A DNA stretch of 16,771 bases from Thioglobus_B sp964558405 (GTDB taxonomy: Bacteria > Pseudomonadota > Gammaproteobacteria > PS1 > Pseudothioglobaceae), in NCBI GenBank assembly GCA_964558405.1, contig CAZLDG010000029.1:1-16771 (forward strand), in the 5' to 3' direction. Made by a program: the position numbers and the translations under genes. Shown in pieces: positions 14,291-16,771 of this stretch (the first letter of the stretch is position 1; every line of letters begins with the position of its first letter). The notes beneath the pieces are model-generated. The model saw nothing but the letters and a program-made list of their open reading frames with translations, searched no databases and was not told where the DNA came from.

Positions 14291-15595
14291 ATGAAACTAA
14301 TTTTGGGCTTGGGCGATACTGGTTTATCCATTGCAAAATTTCTACAAGCACAGGCTATTACTTATAAGATTGCAGATTCTCGTGAAACCCCACCACAACT
14401 CTCCAGCTATTTAGCGCAAATTGATCAAGCGCCAACACCCAGTCTTGGCGCCTGGAATGAGGCTCTACTAGACGACGTTGATGAGATATTTATCAGCCCT
14501 GGTATTGCTCAGGATGAAGATATTGTACGTTGGGCCAGAGCCAAGGATATTGATGTAGTCAGTGATATTGAGCTGTTTTTCCGTCACGCCAACGCACCGA
14601 TTATTGGTATTACTGGCTCAAATGGTAAATCCACCGTCACCCAGCTCTTAGGTGAGATGCTACGAAATTGTGATAAGCGCGTGGCCGTTGGTGGCAATAT
14701 TGGCCAATGTGCATTGGATATCCTCTCTGATCAGGTGGAGTATTATGTGTTGGAGCTTTCCAGTTATCAGCTGGATTACACCAATGATCTCAAACTAAAA
14801 AGCGGCGTAGTGCTTAATATTACCCCGGATCATTTGGATCGTTATCCAAGCTTTGAGCATTATGCCGATACCAAATTAAGCTTGTACAAGTATTGTGAGA
14901 ACCTGGTAGTCAATCTCGATGAATCCTTAGTGCCAGCCAAGACCAGTGCCAAACACTTTGGTATCGACATGCCCAAAAATGATGAGGATTTTGGTACCGT
15001 GACTTGTCATGGCAGTTGCTATATCTTAAAAGGTGACGACGTACTGATGGGGGTGGATGAAATGCAATTGATTGGCGAGCACAATGTGGCCAATATGTTG
15101 GCAGGCTTAGCCTTGGGTGACCAACTGGGCTTAGAGATGCACAAGATGATTGAAGTGGTGAAAAACTTCAAAGGCTTGCATCATCGCTTAGAGTGGATAC
15201 GCAATGATCAAGGTGTGCATTATTACAACGATTCTAAGGCCACCAATGCCAATTCCACCATTACTGCACTAAAGGCCATGATTAGAAAGCATGAAAACAT
15301 TGTACTGATTGCCGGTGGCATTGCCAAAGACGAGGATTATGGCGAGCTATTCTCGCTCATTGATCGCGATGTGTCGGCGGTGGTACTGATTGGTCAGTCC
15401 ACCGATGAGTTTGAGCGTAGCATTACCCAGGCGCAAACCATTCGCGCTGACAGCATGAGAGAGGCGGTTAACTTGGCTTCACAAATGGTGAATAATGGCG
15501 TGGTACTGTTATCCCCGGCATGCGCCAGTTTTGATATGTATCAGAACTTCGAGGTGCGTGGTGATGAGTTCAAGCATTGCGTGGCGACACTTTAA
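14291..15595 (+). CDS. murD: UDP-N-acetylmuramoylalanine--D-glutamate ligase
   Basis: 434-residue cytoplasmic Mur ligase that adds D-glutamate to UDP-MurNAc-L-Ala, using ATP, in peptidoglycan precursor synthesis. The N-terminal Rossmann-like UDP-binding domain covers about 1-95. The central ATPase domain has the P-loop GITGSNGKST (106-115), LELSSYQL (154-161), NITPDHLDRY (176-185) and K195 in the position of the carbamylated lysine. The C-terminal domain shows HHRLEWI, NDSKATN and SPACASFD. The reading frame is open back to 14195, but the ATG at 14291 gives the family start MKLILGLGDTG; extension would add an unrelated 32 residues through the promoter region. The Shine-Dalgarno is weak. The gene stands alone here, not in an mra/dcw cluster. 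Its last 26 bases overlap the end of convergent miaA. Confidence 0.95.
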   Translation: MKLILGLGDTGLSIAKFLQAQAITYKIADSRETPPQLSSYLAQIDQAPTPSLGAWNEALLDDVDEIFISPGIAQDEDIVRWARAKDIDVVSDIELFFRHANAPIIGITGSNGKSTVTQLLGEMLRNCDKRVAVGGNIGQCALDILSDQVEYYVLELSSYQLDYTNDLKLKSGVVLNITPDHLDRYPSFEHYADTKLSLYKYCENLVVNLDESLVPAKTSAKHFGIDMPKNDEDFGTVTCHGSCYILKGDDVLMGVDEMQLIGEHNVANMLAGLALGDQLGLEMHKMIEVVKNFKGLHHRLEWIRNDQGVHYYNDSKATNANSTITALKAMIRKHENIVLIAGGIAKDEDYGELFSLIDRDVSAVVLIGQSTDEFERSITQAQTIRADSMREAVNLASQMVNNGVVLLSPACASFDMYQNFEVRGDEFKHCVATL

Positions 15596-16508
15596 GGTAG
15601 TCCAGTACTTTTTCAACATCAGCCTCATCTAAGAACAGCGCATCGCTTTGTGCATTGAGCCAAGTGCTTTGGCGTTTACAGAGTTGACGGGTGGCAATAA
15701 TGGATTTTTCCACCATGGTGTCATAATCAATTTCCTGGTTAAGATACTGCCAAGCTTGTCGATAACCCACTGAGCGTATTGCCGGCAGATCTTCATGCAA
15801 CTGAGGATTGCTGGCTTTTAGGTTTTGAACTTCCTCAATAAAGCCCTGTGCTAACATCTGCTCAAAGCGCTGAGCAATGCGCTGATGAATAATCTCGCGT
15901 TTGGGCATTAACACAATTTTTTTAATCGGATAGTTGAGTACCGGTGTTTTCTTACCTTGGAGTTCGGTTAGCGTTTTGCCACTAAGCTGATAAACCTCTA
16001 GTGCTCGAGTAACGCGCTGTTGATCGTTGGGGTGGATGCGTTTTGCTGCCACCGGGTCAATGATTTGTAGTTGCTGGTGCAATTTAACCGAGCCTTGTTG
16101 TTCAAGCAATTGATTAAAGTGCTCACGCGTCTTGGCGGTGGATTCAGGCAAATCAGAGAGTCCATACTCTAAGGCATTGAAATAAAAAGAAGTGCCACCA
16201 ACCAGAATTGGGGTTTGGCCATTGGCAAAGGCCGTTTCAATCTGAGTTAGGGCATCGCGAATAAATTCATGCGCAGAATAGCTTTGCGCTGGTGTGCAAA
16301 TATCAATCAGATGGTGCGGGTATTGCGCCAAAGTCTTGGCATCGGGTTTGGCGGTGCCAATATCCATGCCTTGGTAAATTAGTGCTGAATCCACGCTAAT
16401 CAGCCTGGCATTAAGGTGTGGACTGAGATCAATGGCCAAATCAGTTTTACCCGAGGCAGTAGGACCCATTAAAAAGATAACCGTTTTATTTGGCTGTGTT
16501 TTGTCCAT
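15570..16508 (-). CDS. miaA: tRNA dimethylallyltransferase
   Basis: 312-residue enzyme that transfers a dimethylallyl group to A37 of tRNAs reading codons that start with U, improving reading-frame maintenance. The P-loop is GPTASGKT (15-22). DSALIYQGMDIGTAKP (40-55) recognises tRNA and prenyl donor, and VGGTSFY (103-109) and QQRVTRALEVYQLSGK follow. The C-terminal region ends in ATRQLCKRQSTWL and a short tail. Length matches the family (about 310). The start ATG at 16508 is the only ATG, GTG or TTG before the upstream stop. It has no Shine-Dalgarno and lies 7 bases after a palindromic -10 box. Its 3' end overlaps murD by 26 bases. No hfq or hflX follows, unlike the E. coli miaA operon. Confidence 0.96.
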   Translation of the reverse strand: MDKTQPNKTVIFLMGPTASGKTDLAIDLSPHLNARLISVDSALIYQGMDIGTAKPDAKTLAQYPHHLIDICTPAQSYSAHEFIRDALTQIETAFANGQTPILVGGTSFYFNALEYGLSDLPESTAKTREHFNQLLEQQGSVKLHQQLQIIDPVAAKRIHPNDQQRVTRALEVYQLSGKTLTELQGKKTPVLNYPIKKIVLMPKREIIHQRIAQRFEQMLAQGFIEEVQNLKASNPQLHEDLPAIRSVGYRQAWQYLNQEIDYDTMVEKSIIATRQLCKRQSTWLNAQSDALFLDEADVEKVLDYLKVSPRNA

Positions 16509-16513
16509 GAGCG

Positions 16514-16525
16514 CTATTATAATAG
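16514..16525. promoter_or_regulatory. 12-bp palindrome CTATTATAATAG with TATAAT on both strands (miaA / reductase divergent region)
   Basis: The palindrome contains TATAAT on plus (16518-16523) and on minus (16516-16521). On minus, a start 6-7 bases downstream falls at about 16509, one base before the miaA ATG. On plus, a start near 16530 leaves about 36 bases before the reductase ATG. -35 boxes are weak on both sides. The 57-base gap must serve both divergent genes unless a promoter lies inside a neighbour. Confidence 0.5.
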
Positions 16526-16565
16526 TTGAGTTTATTGATTAGGCTTATTTCCAAGCGAGCAAATT

Positions 16566-16771
16566 ATGTTTACAGTTAAAAATCAACTCAGTGGCAGTGA
16601 ATTCAGTGTTAAAGAGGATGAATCTATTTTAGACGCTGCGATTGGCCATGGTGTTAATTTTCCTTATGGATGTAAAAATGGTTTTTGTGGTCAGTGCAAG
16701 GCATTGATTACTGATGGGGAAGTGGCTTATGAGAACGATGAATTGCCAGCAGGCTTGCACCAGGACGATGC
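16566..16771 (+). CDS. NAD(P)H-flavin/ferredoxin reductase with N-terminal 2Fe-2S domain, partial (runs off the right edge)
   Basis: The first 68 residues are present. They form the start of a plant-type 2Fe-2S ferredoxin domain: MFTVKNQLSGSEF leads to FPYGCKNGFCGQCKA with C36, C41 and C44 (CX4CX2C); the fourth cysteine, expected about 30 residues later, is beyond the edge. The YGCKNGxCGxCK form followed by a GEV segment is typical of reductases annotated as CDP-6-deoxy-delta-3,4-glucoseen reductase or phenol-hydroxylase reductase-like, which carry FAD and NAD(P)H domains after the ferredoxin. Those domains cannot be seen here, so a stand-alone ferredoxin is not excluded. The ATG at 16566 has only a weak upstream purine stretch (AAGCGAG). 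It is divergent from miaA. Confidence 0.75.
   Translation, partial: MFTVKNQLSGSEFSVKEDESILDAAIGHGVNFPYGCKNGFCGQCKALITDGEVAYENDELPAGLHQDD

Noticed and set aside
1..16771. Defence islands, prophage, insertion sequences, CRISPR arrays, tRNA or rRNA genes.
   Set aside because: I scanned both strands for direct repeats, terminal inverted repeats, transposase or recombinase motifs and tRNA-like cloverleafs and saw none. All gaps are under 100 bases and nearly all sequence is accounted for by core genes.

Overview
This is a compact stretch of a gammaproteobacterial chromosome. The protein set fits a SUP05/Thioglobus-like sulphur-oxidising lineage, marine or symbiotic: a short FtsY without a long acidic domain, a DUF3683-type FAD/Fe-S fusion protein, HemJ as protoporphyrinogen oxidase, and a divergent ClC protein. 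That placement rests on recognising protein families by eye and is an inference. I see no insertion sequence, integrase, CRISPR array, tRNA, rRNA, toxin-antitoxin pair or phage gene. The window reads as core genome rather than an accessory island.

Layout, left to right. A secreted thioredoxin-like protein is cut by the left edge (minus strand), next to ftsY (minus). Divergent from ftsY is a pair of overlapping M16 peptidase genes (plus): the first keeps the zinc site, the second lacks it. A small gamma-glutamylcyclotransferase-like gene follows on plus. Converging on it with a 3-base gap is a 1226-residue FAD/4Fe-4S oxidoreductase (minus). hemJ (plus) is divergent from that gene and runs directly into the end of clcA. 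From about 14.2 kb down to 8.4 kb lies a co-directional minus-strand run: Bax-inhibitor-1 family protein, rppH, hom, thrC, cysM, clcA, with gaps of 5 to 41 bases. murD (plus) is divergent from that run. miaA (minus) overlaps the end of murD by 26 bases. A ferredoxin-domain reductase gene (plus), cut by the right edge, is divergent from miaA.

How the genes relate. Hom and ThrC are two of the three steps from aspartate semialdehyde to threonine; homoserine kinase is not in the window. CysM makes cysteine and sits just downstream. FtsY docks the signal recognition particle for membrane insertion. RppH starts mRNA decay and MiaA modifies tRNA A37. The M16 pair, the thioredoxin-like protein, ClcA, HemJ and the BI-1 protein are envelope-associated.

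I found no wholly new multi-gene system. The best leads are: (1) a ClC transporter with glycine at the gating-glutamate position; (2) four short divergent intergenic regions in which -10 boxes of opposite strands overlap or form palindromes, with three genes (ftsY, the first M16 gene, miaA) lacking a Shine-Dalgarno and lying so close to the -10 that they may be leaderless; (3) an 11-bp hairpin directly after the thrC stop codon, before cysM; (4) convergent gene ends with no room for terminators, including the murD/miaA overlap.
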